DNA from: Symsagittifera roscoffensis
Taxonomy: Eukaryota > Xenacoelomorpha > Acoela > Convolutidae
Assembly (NCBI RefSeq): GCF_963678635.1
Contig: NC_087068.1
Location: forward strand, 32,630,189-32,694,188
Reading direction: 5' to 3'
Length of the DNA: 64,000 bases
Made by a program: the position numbers and the translations under genes. The notes under the pieces were generated by a model. The model was given only the letters and a program-made list of their open reading frames with translations. It was not told the DNA's origin and made no database searches. Positions 11,970 through 22,959 of this stretch are shown piece after piece (position 1 is the stretch's first letter; every line of letters starts with the position of its first letter).

Positions 11970-12312
11970 TTAAAATAGTGGTAAGGCGTTCACTTTGCGA
12001 CCGTCAAATCGTTTAATCGATCGCTTGTCACGGTAATGATAGTGTCTGAGGACGAGCTCCCACTTGGCCTCCAGCTTCAGGTCTGCCACAGTCTGACTGA
12101 TTCACGGTACATCAGAGCTAGCACGTGAAAGTCTTAGATGTACAAAATTCGACCACAAGACACTAGAAAGAGCGTCGTTCAACAAAAGAACTCAGTCTGA
12201 AATGTGGAGAAAAAAAAGAGCGAAACGGACTGAGCCTAGACAGACTGCAAGACTTTTAATCGACTCACTGGGAATCCCGGAAATGACAATTGTTATTATT
12301 ATGATTTTAATT
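11970..12312 (+). mobile_element. Probable tRNA-derived SINE
   Basis: The head reads TAGTGGTAAGGCGTTC (A-box-like), then ACTTTGCGACCG (anticodon-arm-like), then a degenerate B-box (TTTAATCGATC) and CGCTTGTCACGG, which together follow the order of a tRNA with a TAGTGGT D-arm. A less AT-rich body follows (CCCACTTGGCCTCCAGC) and the segment ends in a TTATTATTATG-type simple tail near 12,290. The head-body-tail order is that of a SINE. Only one copy is in the window. Confidence 0.5.
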
Positions 12313-13062
12313 ATTACGTTTTTTTGAATTGTATACGAATTTCGCGAGAAACATGAAAAAAGTTTTGTCCCGAAATCTGCAACAAAGTGGTTTAATATTT
12401 TATCTTTTTATACCATTTTCCATAAAAAGACAAAACATATGTGCTCGGATTGTTTTCTCTCCAGACGAATTTCGATTTTTTAATTAGCTAGCCACTTTTG
12501 AACGGATTTTTTTAACGCGAGATATTTTGTGCTGTTAACGCGCATGCGTCTATTTAGTCCTCTTATAATTCTAGTAAAACTTTATAAATCTTATTCAATC
12601 CGGTTATAAATCTTAGAAATTGAGTTAATGCAAGTGGTAATTTGTTTTATTATTACGTTACAAGACGCTAATTACATTCTTTTGTACTTGGCATAGCGTT
12701 GGGGGAAAAATTGTCAAAAACTCCAACAAAAAATATCATTTTAATTGAAATTTATTTTTGAAAACTTTCTCAAGTTTTCGATGGGTCTTTTTAAAAATTG
12801 TTTCAGAGACGTTGAAGGGCAGTCGAAACGTTCAAGGTTTTTTGTTTATACGAGCAGTCTTGTTTTTGTTAATGAATCGAGAGACCAATGGTTAAAACGT
12901 AGTACAGCTCAAAATGATAAGCTCAGTTACTTGGAGTTTTGATCATTTTCGTATTTTTTGCTTTTTTTGTCGGAACAATTAATCGATGAGTTAACTAGCT
13001 CTCGGAACTGTCCTGTTGCACAAAAAGGCTATCAATATTGCTCCTAATAACACGTCTTTTAC
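12313..13062. other. AT-rich stretch, nothing recognised
   Basis: No gene or repeat recognised between the SINE and the satellite block. Confidence 0.5.
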
Positions 13063-13063
13063 C

Positions 13064-13140
13064 CTGGTCCTTTCCCCAAGCTTCCACTAAAATTATTCGA
13101 GAGCATCGAATCCCACCCTCAGCCCGGGTAGCGAGCAAGG
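13064..13140. repeat. Satellite left-flank segment, copy 1
   Basis: From CTGGTCCTTTCCCCAAGCTT to ATTCGAGAGCATCGAATC this matches 13,812-13,866 directly. The following piece CAGCCCGGGTAGCGAGCAA is inverted with respect to the second copy, where GCTCGCTACCCGGGCTGAGG follows. It marks one edge of the satellite. Confidence 0.85.
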
Positions 13141-13336
13141 GTCGAATCAAGAGTCGAACAAGGTCATTGAGTCGAACAGCGTCGAATCAAGAGTCGAACA
13201 CGGTCGAATCATGAGTCGAACAGGGTTGAATCATGAGTCGAACGGGGTCGAATCATGGGTCGAACCGGGTCGAATTATGAGCCAACCAGGGTCGATAGAG
13301 TCAAACAGGGTCGAATCATCAGTTGAACAGGGTCGA

Positions 13337-13811
13337 GTCATGGGTTGAAAAGGGTCGAATCTTGAGTCGAACAGGGTCAAATTGTGGGTCGAATTGGGTC
13401 AAATTATGAGTCGACCAGGGTCGAAAGAGTCGAAGAGGGTCGAAGCATGCGTCGAACACGGTCGAATCATGAGTCACACAAAGTCGCAACATGGGTCGCA
13501 CCAAGTCGCAACATGCTAATTTGGGCCGCGCAAAGTCGCAACATGGGTCGCGCAGACCCATTCTCAGTCGCAATGTTCGCAACATACCTTTTTTGGGTCG
13601 CACAAAGTAGCAACATATCTTGTTTGGGTTGCACAAATTCGCAGAAAGTTTCTTCGGTCGCGCAAAGTCGCAACAAATCCGTTTTGAGTCGCAATGGTTG
13701 AAACATACCCAATTTGAGTCGCAATGGTCGCAACATAAGTCCGCGATCTCGAATCGGGTCCCCACCAAAATTAAACTTATTTTCTGCTACGATAAATACC
13801 ATATGATTTAC
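13337..13811. repeat. Satellite edge block, copy 1 of a 475-bp duplication
   Basis: Direct copy of 15,690-16,165. Both run from the GTCGAA variant into the GTCGCA variant and end in unique-looking sequence GTCCCCACCAAAATTAAAC, then ACCATATGAT. Offset is about 2.35 kb. The block suggests amplification or unequal exchange of the array together with its edge. Confidence 0.9.
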
Positions 13812-13975
13812 TCTGGTCCTTTCCCCAAGCTTCCATTAAAATTATTCGAGAGCATCGAATCCCACCATCTTTCTTTGCTCGCTACCCGGGCTGAGGTTTT
13901 CGACTCACGCTTCTACCGACACGGTCGAACGTAGTCCGATTTTCGTCGCAAATTAAGACGGTCGAACAAACACTA
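13812..13975. repeat. Satellite internal junction, copy 2 of the flank
   Basis: Repeats CTTTCCCCAAGCTTCCA and ATTATTCGAGAGCATCGAA from the left flank, then carries GCTCGCTACCCGGGCTGAGG, the inverse of the flank's next piece, then a short unique stretch before the GTCGAA array resumes. Confidence 0.85.
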
Positions 13976-15689
13976 TAGTCGAACAAAATCGAATCATGAG
14001 TCGTGCAGGGTCGAATGATGAGTCGAACAGGGTCGATATAGTCAAACAAGGTCGAATCATGAGTCGAACACGGTCGAATCATGGGTCGAACACCGTCGAA
14101 TCATTAGTCGAACACGGTGGAATCATGAGTCGAACAGGGTTGAATCGTGAGTCGAACAGGGTCGAATCATTGGTCGAACAGGGTCGAATCATGAGTCGAA
14201 CAGGGTCGAATCAAGAGTCGAACAGGGTCGAATCAAGAGTAGAACAGGGTCATAGAGTCGAACAGCGTCGAATCATGAGTCGAACACGGTCGAATCATGG
14301 GTCGAACACCGTCGAATCATTAGTCGAACACGGTGGAATCATGAGTCGAACAGGGTTGAATCGTGAGTCGAACAGGGTCGATATAGTCAAACAAGGTCGA
14401 ATCATGAGTCGAACACGGTCGAATCATGGGTCGAACACCGTCGAATCATTAGTCGAACACGGTGGAATCATGAGTCGAACAGGGTTGAATCGTGAGTCGA
14501 ACAGGGTCGAATCATTGGTCGAACAGGGTCGAATCATGAGTCGAACAGGGTCGAATCAAGAGTCGAACAGGGTCGAATCAAGAGTAGAACAGGGTCGAAT
14601 CATGGGTCGAATAGGGTGGAATCAAGAGTCGAACAGGGTCATAGAGTCGAACAGCGTCGAATCATGAGTCGAACACGATCGAATCATTAGTCGAACACGG
14701 TCGAATCGTGGGTCGAAGAGGGTCGAATCATGAGTCGAACAGGGTCGAGTCGAATCAAGAGCCGAACAGAGTTCATAGAGTCGAACAGCGTCGAATCATG
14801 AGTCGAACACGATTGAATCATAAGTCGAACAGGGTTGAATCTTGAGTCGAACAGGGTCGAATCATGGGTCGAACCGAGTCGAATCATGAGCCGAGCAGTG
14901 TCAATAGACTCGAACAGGGTCGAATCATGAGTCGAACAGGGTCGAGTCATGGGTCGAACCGGGTCGATTCATGAGCCAACCAGGGTCAATAGAGTCGAAC
15001 AGCGTCGAATCATGAGTCGAACACGGTCGAATCATGAGTCGAACAGGGTTGAATCATGAGTCGAACAGGGTCGAAAGAGTCGAAGAGGGTCGAACCATGA
15101 GTCGAACAGGGTCGAGTCGTGGGTCGAACCGGGTCGAATCATGAGCCAACCAGGGTCGATAGAGTCGAACAGCGTCGAATCATGAGCTGAACAGGGTCGA
15201 ATCAAGAGTCGAACAGGGTCATAGAGATGAACAGCGTCGAATCATGAGTCGAACACGGTCGAATTATGAGTCGAACAGGGTTGAACCTTGAGTCGAACAG
15301 GGTTCGATTCATGGGTCGAACCGGGTCGAATCATGAGCCGACCAGGGTCGATAGAGTCGAACAGGGTCGAATCATGAGTCGAACAGGGTCGATTCAAGGG
15401 TCGAACCGGGTCGAATCATGAGCCAATCAGGGTCGATAGAGTCGAACAGCGTCGAATCATGAGTCGAACACGGGCGAATCATGAGTCGAACAGGGTTGAA
15501 TCATGAGTCGAACAGGGTCGAATCATGGGTCGAACCGGGTCGAATCATGAGCCAACCAGGGTCGAAAGAGTCGAAGAGGTTCGAACCATGAGTCGAACAG
15601 GGTCGAGTCATGGGTCGAACCGGGTCCAATCATGAGCCAACCAGGGTCGATAGAGTCGAACAGCGTCGAATCATGAGTTGAACAGGGTC

Positions 15690-16165
15690 GAATCATGGGT
15701 TGAAAAGGGTCGAATCTCGAGTCAAACAGGGTCGATTTGTGGGTCGAACCGGGTCGAATCATGAGTCGACCAGGGTCGAAAGAGTCGAAGAGGGTCGAAC
15801 CATGAGTCGAACACGGTCGAATCATGAGTCACACAAAGTCGCAACATGGGTCGCACCGAGTCGCAACGTAGCTAATTTGGGTCGCGCAAAGTCGCAACAT
15901 GGGTCGCGCAGACCCATTTTCAGTCGCAATGTTCGCAACATACCTCTTTTTGGGTCGCACAAAGTAGCAACATATCTTGTTTGGGTTGCACAAAGTCGCA
16001 GAAAGTTTCTTCGGTCGCGCAAAGTCGCAACAAATCCATTTTGAGTCGCAATGGTTGAAACATACCCAATTTGAGTCGCAATGGTCGCAACATAAGTCGG
16101 CGATCTCGAATCGGGTCCCCACCAAAATTAAACCTATTAATTGCTATAATAAAAACCATATGATA
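15690..16165. repeat. Satellite edge block, copy 2
   Basis: Second copy of 13,337-13,811. It leads out of the array at the right into the 11-bp AAAGTCGAACA variant. Confidence 0.9.
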
Positions 16166-16450
16166 AACTCAATTGGATCCTTAACGCCGCACGAGCAAAG
16201 CTAAATCCCGGTAGGAGCGAAAAATTTCCGTTAAAGTTGAACAAAGTCGAACAATTTTCTGTGAAATCGAACAAAGTCAAACAAATTCGAACAGTCCCAG
16301 TATAGACAAACAAAGTCGAGCAAAGTCGAACAAAGTCGAACAATGTCCGGTAAAGTCGAACAAAGTCGAAAACTGACATCGTTCGACTCAAAAAGTTGAA
16401 ATCGGACATCGTTCGACTGAAAAAGTCAAAAACGGATATTGCTCGACCGT

Positions 16451-18814
16451 TTCGGTCGAATTATGAGTCGAGCATCTCAGCCCATGTAAAAGAGGTAAAA
16501 TGAAAAGAATAAACAAAATTATGAAAAATTGATAATCGGAAGAGTCGATTGGAATCTTTTCCAGGAGCACCTGACCATCCCTCATTAGAAAAGTAACTAG
16601 ATCATTAGGTCAAGTCTTCTGTCGCTTCTGTCAGCAACACTGCTTATCCGAGCATTCCCCTCATCAGGAAGAAGAGTAGCAAACCTTGGTATAACACGGA
16701 AGTGTGCCAACATGAAAACCAACCTGAACAAAAATCCCGACGCCTCCACGCCAACTCTCTGGACGAAGACACGTCCTCTAGATACACTGGAGCGAAAACC
16801 CACCAGAAGTGGACCATCGAGTAATGGAGATAGAGAAAATTCTACTTGATGGAGTAGTCCGAGAAGGTATACATCAACGACCTGGGGTTGGTGCAGTTTG
16901 CAACGTTTGAACGCAAAAAGCGGAAAGAGCTTTACGAAACCCCCATCAATCATGGTCACCAGGAATTGTGCTGCTGTCAGCAGGATCGGTAAAGAAGCCG
17001 ATGTAGCTCTAACGGCCGGTGTGTGAGAGAGAGCACTGACTCGTAGTATAACTTCGCTGAAAACTAGCTTTGCGGAGTAACAGCTAGAAAATCCTACAGA
17101 TGCTGAAAAACAGTGTAGCATAGAAAGGCGATATAATCTATTTTTACTGACGAACCTACCACTTGAGCAAAATGGAATCTTCTGGAGATTTTCGACAAGG
17201 TTTGAGATTCGAGAAAACGTACAGTAAATGGGTGACGGTTTTAATATTCCGAATCAAACTAGAGGAAAAAATGGCTCTCCCCACATGTCAAACTTTTGTT
17301 TTCTCAGTTGTCTTACGCGTTGTTATGGCTGAATGTGTGATTCTAAAGAGCAGAAAAAACTGGCATTCAAATTTTGAAAACCTACGTCGGAGTTTTATGA
17401 ATTTTGAGCTACTTGCTATTAAGATTGTTTTATTAGTCAACCAGCCCGGAGTCCTAACTCGGATGTTCTAGATATATCGCAGCATATATCTTGCGTTCTA
17501 GATAACAAGAATGTTCTAGATAACAAGATCGCAGCATATATCCAGCGCCCATTAAGCTATGACTTACTCGCAGCAGCCCATCTTGCAAATTGCAGCGCAC
17601 TTGCGATTTATACCATCACCATCACTGCCGAAGCGCCACGATGCCACACTATAACTGCAGTTCACTAACCAAAAGAAGGTTGATTGTGGCAAGCTGTAAA
17701 CCAAAACGAAGATCATCCAAGCTCTAGCAGGTGCGGACTGGGGAAAATAATGATCAGTCCTCCGACACTCGTACAATGCATTAACCAAGTTAGGAAGCTC
17801 ACGTGCTGCAGTAGTGCGGTACCTATTCAGTTTAGAAACTAACCCGATGTTGCGGTTGATTTACTAGAATATTTCAGCTCAGTGCGAAATATTCTCTATT
17901 ACAAATTCTCGAATTCCCCCGCTTAACCGCGAGACACTGGAATGCTCAACAGTTAGAACAGATTATATATAAAGTTTCTTCAGATTCCCCTGCTTAAGCG
18001 CCATTTGTCCCCAAGAACTACAAAATTTCGAGATTGAAAAGTCAAAAAATTGAACAAGCGAGCATTGCGGGACAGAAAAAGAAAATACTGAACACTTTTA
18101 GTTGGTCTGCTCAGGGCGAGAAACAATAAACTACCAAAGAAGTCTCCAACTTGACTAGTAGATGGAACCCCTAGATTATCCCGAAGGTTGCTTGATAGAG
18201 TGGAATTTCCTAGCGCCTTTTCTCAAAAAAACGTACAGACACAAACAGAGCAGCAACCAATTTATCCCACCGTAGCACATGCAAAAACCAATTATAAAAA
18301 TAACTACGAATTGCGACAACTAGAAAAAAAAACTAGAATATCTAAAAAAAACTTATATTTTTGAATCATACGACCTGACATTGATGTTTCCGTGTTTTGC
18401 AGGAGGACATTATTTACCCACATTCCAGAAAGCGTTATTAAATTGTGAAGCTCTTTTTTTTGCGACTCAAGGCCGTTGTTTAGCGTATACAGTTTTCCAC
18501 TATTGCAGCCAAAATATGATGACTGTAATAGAATTGAAGCTAGAGTTCATATGATAGCTCGTCACACGTCACCAGACACTACCATTGCCAAGCCAGGGGA
18601 CCAATATGCCTCCTGCCAGAGGCTAAATGCCTCCTGCATCTACATCTTCATATGTATCTATAATGTGCGTTGACCTGCGCAGCTTAGATATCACTGCAAA
18701 ACGCCGCCCTGAACTTTACGAATGCCCTTTAACGTCTGTGAAAGAGTGATCAATTTTTTTTAATGATCAAAATTAGAATGAATAGCATGCCGAATATTAA
18801 TTTGGAAAAGTTTC
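16451..18814. other. Less AT-rich region, no gene recognised
   Basis: Base composition is more balanced than in neighbouring AT-rich DNA. Translations on both strands give frames up to 174 codons (minus strand, 16,597-17,121) but no family motif. The plus strand has many stops yet protein-like composition, suggesting an old coding sequence such as part of a retroelement. Near 17,465-17,545 the words GTTCTAGATAACAAGA and CGCAGCATATATC occur twice in rearranged order. I cannot assign a function. Confidence 0.4.
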
Positions 18815-19035
18815 TAAGCCGGATCGCATCGCCGCTTATGCGTTGGTAGCACGAAATATATCGCGCGTTAATCATCCCGACACGGCCAAATTGGCAATTT
18901 TTTAAACCCCATAATATACAAAAATTGATCCCAGGTGAAATATTTGTTTGATTTTAAGCTCAGAACAGCAATAGTTTTCAGATGGTAAAAGACAGTTCCA
19001 TCAAAAATGGCTAATTATTAAATAGAAATCAGATG
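18815..19035. repeat. Dispersed repeat family R2, copy 1 (diverged)
   Basis: Matches 50,325-50,700, 57,480-57,990 and 58,232-58,745. Shared words include TATCGCGCGTTAAT, GGCCAAATTGGCAATTTTT, TTAAGCTCAGAACAGCAAT and TCAAAAATGGCTA. This is the most diverged copy. Confidence 0.8.
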
Positions 19036-19366
19036 TTATGATGTTATGTCTTCAGATGTGGTACGGCTGTGTTAATTATGTTGTGCGGTTTTATTTAGAG
19101 TGTCACTTAGTGCTCAAGGTCGGGACAGGTCTCCCGTGCAAACCACACTAATTGTGTGAGCCGATTCACTCTTTTGACTCCTGCTGAAAGATTACAGTAT
19201 TTCAAAATATTTACTTATGATTATTTATTTTGGAATCCCTAATTCTATTCACAACTGTGACTTTTAGTTTTAGTCAATTAGTTTCGCATATAGATCGGTT
19301 GCTATCTCACATGAAGCAGTCAGCAGTTTCGACCCACGACGAACATAGTGAATTTTAGGGGTACCT

Positions 19367-19597
19367 GTGTTTTGGTTCAAGCCAACTCCAGATCCACCGT
19401 TTGCTTGGGAAATCTGGATTGGCCATTTCTTCTTAGCAATTAACTATAGGGGACATTACGATCATAAAAATCTTTTAACTGACACAGCGGAGGTATTTGA
19501 TGACCTTCCCCCAGACCACAAAAGATTCCAGAGTCGGAAAACGAAACTGAAACGAAGAGCAGGGTCGACAGAGACCAAGCAGAAGTCAGAAAAGTAA
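19367..19597 (+). pseudogene. Gypsy gag-like N-terminal remnant
   Basis: An open frame of about 76 codons with PDPPFAWEIWIGHFFLAI, which fits the common Gypsy gag start pattern (P..F.W..W...F..A). It then becomes charged and ends. It lies just after the putative 5' LTR end, where gag is expected. The initiator in this frame is not secure and the rest of gag is fragmentary. Confidence 0.55.
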
Positions 19598-20700
19598 ATA
19601 AAATTAATGCAGAAAAGAGAAAGAAAGGTCCAAAATTAGGGCAATCCCATTTATTCTTTTCATAAAGAAAGAAACATTTACTCCGAAGCTTCCCCCTCAT
19701 TTTTCTATCCGATATCAATTTCAAGTACATTTTTGTCCAGAGTGTAGGCCTAATCAAAAAAGATACAAACCTTATAGTAGAACGCATGCACCTCTACAAC
19801 GCTAACCAAGCAGACCGCGAAGGATTGGAATCAATTTTCCTATGACTCTCAGGTCAAGCCGTTTAGTGTGACTGGACAAAAGCAATCGAAAAAAGGTAGT
19901 TCGAGATATATTTATTGCGAAAATGACCTTCAAACATATCCAAAGAGAACTCTGTATTCGTTCCGGAAGCACCTTGACGAAACCCTCAATTCTTCACTAT
20001 TACAAAATACCGGGTATGCGACGGCTTTTACTTCAAAGAACAGTTGGGAAACAATCGTATCTTAAATTAATCTAAATAAACACCAACCCTTCAACCCTAC
20101 AGTCAGGGTTAAACAGGAACTCACACTATCAGTTCAGAAAAAGAACAAACAAAACAGAATAAACCAAGCTCAAAACCAGAACTCTTTTGATGGAAAATCG
20201 AACAGATCAACGTTTCTGTGGGAACCATTATTGCCCAATCTCAATTCATCTTTCCCATCATTTTTTAAAGCAACTGTAGTTACAGAAAGTCCAGCACCCT
20301 TTATCAATATAAACACAGATCCTTTTTATACGGACTCGTGAAAATATACAACATGAACCCTAATTTTTTTACTTCCTATTGACATATCCTATAGATGTTG
20401 TAACATAACCCAATATAAATTTTCAGAACTCTAATCACTGATATTCAGACATATCATCGTTAGGATAAAAAGTCAAATCTGTCAAATTCCTAATATCAGA
20501 GAACAGAACGAGATGTTTTTTAGGCACAGATCTCTAAGGTGCAAAAGGGGTAAAAAAATACCCAATCTAAAATTCGACCACTAATTCCAATTTAGGAGAA
20601 AGGTCGGATAGTACCAATACCCCTTCATCAAAAAGTAGGAGTGGAAATTTAACTGCTTTTCAAAAAAGGCCAAATCATCAAAGTGAATAAATGCACAAGC

Positions 20701-21458
20701 GAATATTTTGTAGCACCCGTACTTGCCACGGCAAAGAAGTATGGTTGAGTAAAAGTAGCAATGGACGCCAAACCAAAGAACGCTCAAATTGTTAAAGACC
20801 AATCGCAAATGCGCCACATTAAATTAATATCAGATATCACCATGATGTATTCCAATCAGATGTGACGCTAGCCTCAGCGGACTTGGGGCAGCCTTAGAGC
20901 AACAGCTTACAGATGACACATTGGTATCTTTCGCGTCTAAACTCCTCATTATTCAAGAGAAGAAATACAGTAACAATGAGCTTGAACTCCTAGCCATAGT
21001 TCGGTCTTGTGAAAAAATTTCAGAAATTTTCTTTTTGATAACAGTTTTTAGAGACATTTTGATCGTAAAGTCGTAATTAAAAACTAATAGAGGCAGAAAA
21101 TCATATCAGCAAGATTGAACAGATGGTTAGAGAAGAAAAGATTGACCAGATGGTTAGATAAGAAATACCTTTTAATTTCGAAATACCACACATATCGGGA
21201 TCTGAATTAGGAATTGTGGATTATTTTTCATGTTATCTCAATTTCGAGGCACCAGAATGCACGAGTTTTGACAAATTATTTGTAATCGAATCAATCGTAA
21301 ATTTCTTTTCAGCCTGTGATACGTTCGATAAATTACACCGTGAAAAAGTTTCCAAAAATAGAACAGAATATCTTCAAATATCAGTTTCTAAGTCTAATTT
21401 GATAGTTAAGGTGTTACTTAGGCCCATAGCCTCAAATTCAAAAGCAAAAAACTTTTAA
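20701..21458 (+). pseudogene. Gypsy pol remnant: RT start, RNase H and tether region
   Basis: At 20,701 the frame reads EYFVAPVLATAKKYG, then VKVAMDAK, matching the Gypsy RT motif SPVV.T.KKDGSVK.ALD. The palm with the YxDD motif is absent, because within about 30 bp the sequence jumps to RNase H: CDASLSGLGAALEQQL (20,861), SFASKLL and YSNNELELLAIV, all typical of Gypsy RNase H. The following frame has HISGSELGIVDYFS, matching the conserved HIPG...G.VDY.SR tether before integrase. The internal deletion and several stops show it is dead. Confidence 0.85.
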
Positions 21459-22149
21459 CCATTCAAATTCATTACAAAAATCGAAACGCACAAAAAATAA
21501 TTTAAGCACAACCTGTAGAGGGCAACCAATAATGTGCAATTATTCCCGTCAATTCACTGGTATCAAATATATGCAGACGCCCACAATTTCAACCAATTTA
21601 GATTCCACCAATTTAATTTATGCACAGCCGATAGAGGGCGACCAATTCTGAGCAACAGATGCAAGTATGCAAAAAATTCCCGCAATTCCTCTCAGTCAAT
21701 CAGAAGCCAGTACCAGTGCAACCTAATTCCCATCCGATCTACTGATCATTTCTGGCAAATCCTTGCCGCTGTCAACTATTGATAAATTTCAGCTAATCAA
21801 ATCAATCCAATCAAATTCTAATCAGTATATCCATTTCCGATATTTCTTTCTGGTCTAATGAGCCGAGAGAATCTTACACAAACCATAGGTCCGAACGCCT
21901 TCTCAAAAAGAAGCGCCCTTTCCGGTGGACTTCGTTGCGAGAGCAAGAAAGATAAGAAGAGCAGGTGTCAGACGAAGTAAGAGACCACACCAAAAAGACA
22001 AAGAACTCTTTAAATTCAGAGACGCCCAACCAAATATAAATTTTTCAGAAAACAAAAAGTAGCTCCCAGGGTTGACAGGTACACTTGAAATGGATACTTT
22101 GTCAGAAATGAGGCCCCAATCTAACAACTAATGAAACATGTCATCTTTT

Positions 22150-22675
22150 GTAGGGACCACGAGGGATTGTCGAGAATAGGCACCTATATAAGGTCTTTTT
22201 TGAATTAAGCAACCATAGCAGACGGCTGTATCGTCATCGACGATCGCATTGCTATTCCAACGTCTCTTCAAATAGCAGTCCTGACACGACTACATATATC
22301 GCACCCTTGCCAGGAAGCAATGGTGGATGTGGCACAATTTATCTAGTAGCCAATGTAAAAAGGGGAACGGCAGGATGTGCAAAGAAAGCAAGCAATGCAC
22401 AATTTTTAGTTAGAACTTGAAACAAATTAACAAGTTTAAATCATTGAAACCCCTTCCACTATTGAATGAAGTAAATCAAGAAACTTAAGTCGACTATGCG
22501 GGACCGCTATTGGATGGCTCAAGGTCTCAAAACTACCTTCTGGTCGCTATCGACATTGACCGTTATTCTAAACACTCCTGAGTTTTGTTGACTAGAACAA
22601 GCAGAGCCAAAAATATTTTAACACTTTTAAAAGATTACATATCTATCCATACTATCCCGAAAGCAATCAGAGCAT
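22150..22675 (+). pseudogene. Gypsy integrase remnant
   Basis: The zinc-binding N-terminal part is recognisable: DGCIVIDDRIAIPTSLQ, then LHISHPCQEAMVDVAQ, matching the DG.I...RI.IP...R...L..LH..H.G...M pattern (the usual Gly after His-Pro is Cys here). The catalytic core follows with DYAGPLLDGS, then YLLVAIDI and SKH near 22,490-22,570, giving the first core Asp. The frame ends near IPKAIRA, just before the second conserved acidic residue would come, and is replaced by a gag-region copy. Confidence 0.8.
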
Positions 22676-22959
22676 GAAGGATTGGAATCAATTTTTCTAT
22701 GACTTTTACCTCAAGCCGTTTTGTTTGACTGGACATTAGCAATCCAAAAAGAGGCAGTTCGATATATATATTTATTGCGAAAATGACGTTTAAAGATGAT
22801 ATATGAAAAATTAATTTATGAATAAATAATTTCCAATACTCAATTCAATTAACAACCGTGACATTTAGTTTTAATCAATTAGTTTAGCAGACGGGCAGGT
22901 CATTATCTCACATCAGAAATGAAACAAGTCGGAATAAATATCACATGTACGACGCCAAA

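Larger units (their letters stand above)
13141..16450. repeat. Satellite on an 11/22-bp GTCGAA period
   Basis: Three related variants. The main one is a 22-bp unit of GTCGAATCATGA followed by GTCGAACAGG, covering most of 13,141-13,470 and 13,975-15,830. The second is GTCGCAACATGG followed by GTCGCACAAA, at about 13,480-13,740 and 15,830-16,090. The third is an 11-bp form AAAGTCGAACA at about 16,230-16,370. Each half-unit starts with GTCG, so the basic period is about 11 bp. Long open frames on both strands (up to 223 codons) arise because 22 is not a multiple of 3 and the unit has no stop in those frames; they are not evidence of a protein. Confidence 0.95.
19100..22950 (+). mobile_element. 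Decayed Gypsy-type LTR retrotransposon
   Basis: Pieces in the order gag-like (19,367), RT start (20,701), RNase H (20,861), tether region (about 21,110-21,457), integrase zinc finger (22,150) and integrase core (22,475) place this in the Gypsy/Metaviridae order of domains. Putative LTR pieces at 19,210-19,330 and 22,815-22,930 share TAGTTTTA(G/A)TCAATTAGTTT and TATCTCACAT. A 115-bp segment at 19,818-19,930 recurs at 22,673-22,790, directly after the integrase core, which is out of normal order and indicates rearrangement. Stops are frequent throughout, so it cannot be autonomous. Element edges are approximate. Confidence 0.8.

Noticed and set aside
13996-14667. 223-codon open frame on the plus strand
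   Set aside because: It lies wholly in the 22-bp satellite. Its peptide repeats every 22 residues because three 22-bp units make 66 bases. No start context, domain or non-repeat part supports a gene.
16597-17121. 174-codon open frame on the minus strand
   Set aside because: No family motif, no splice or promoter context, and composition typical of the antisense of an old coding sequence. The opposite strand is also protein-like but broken.
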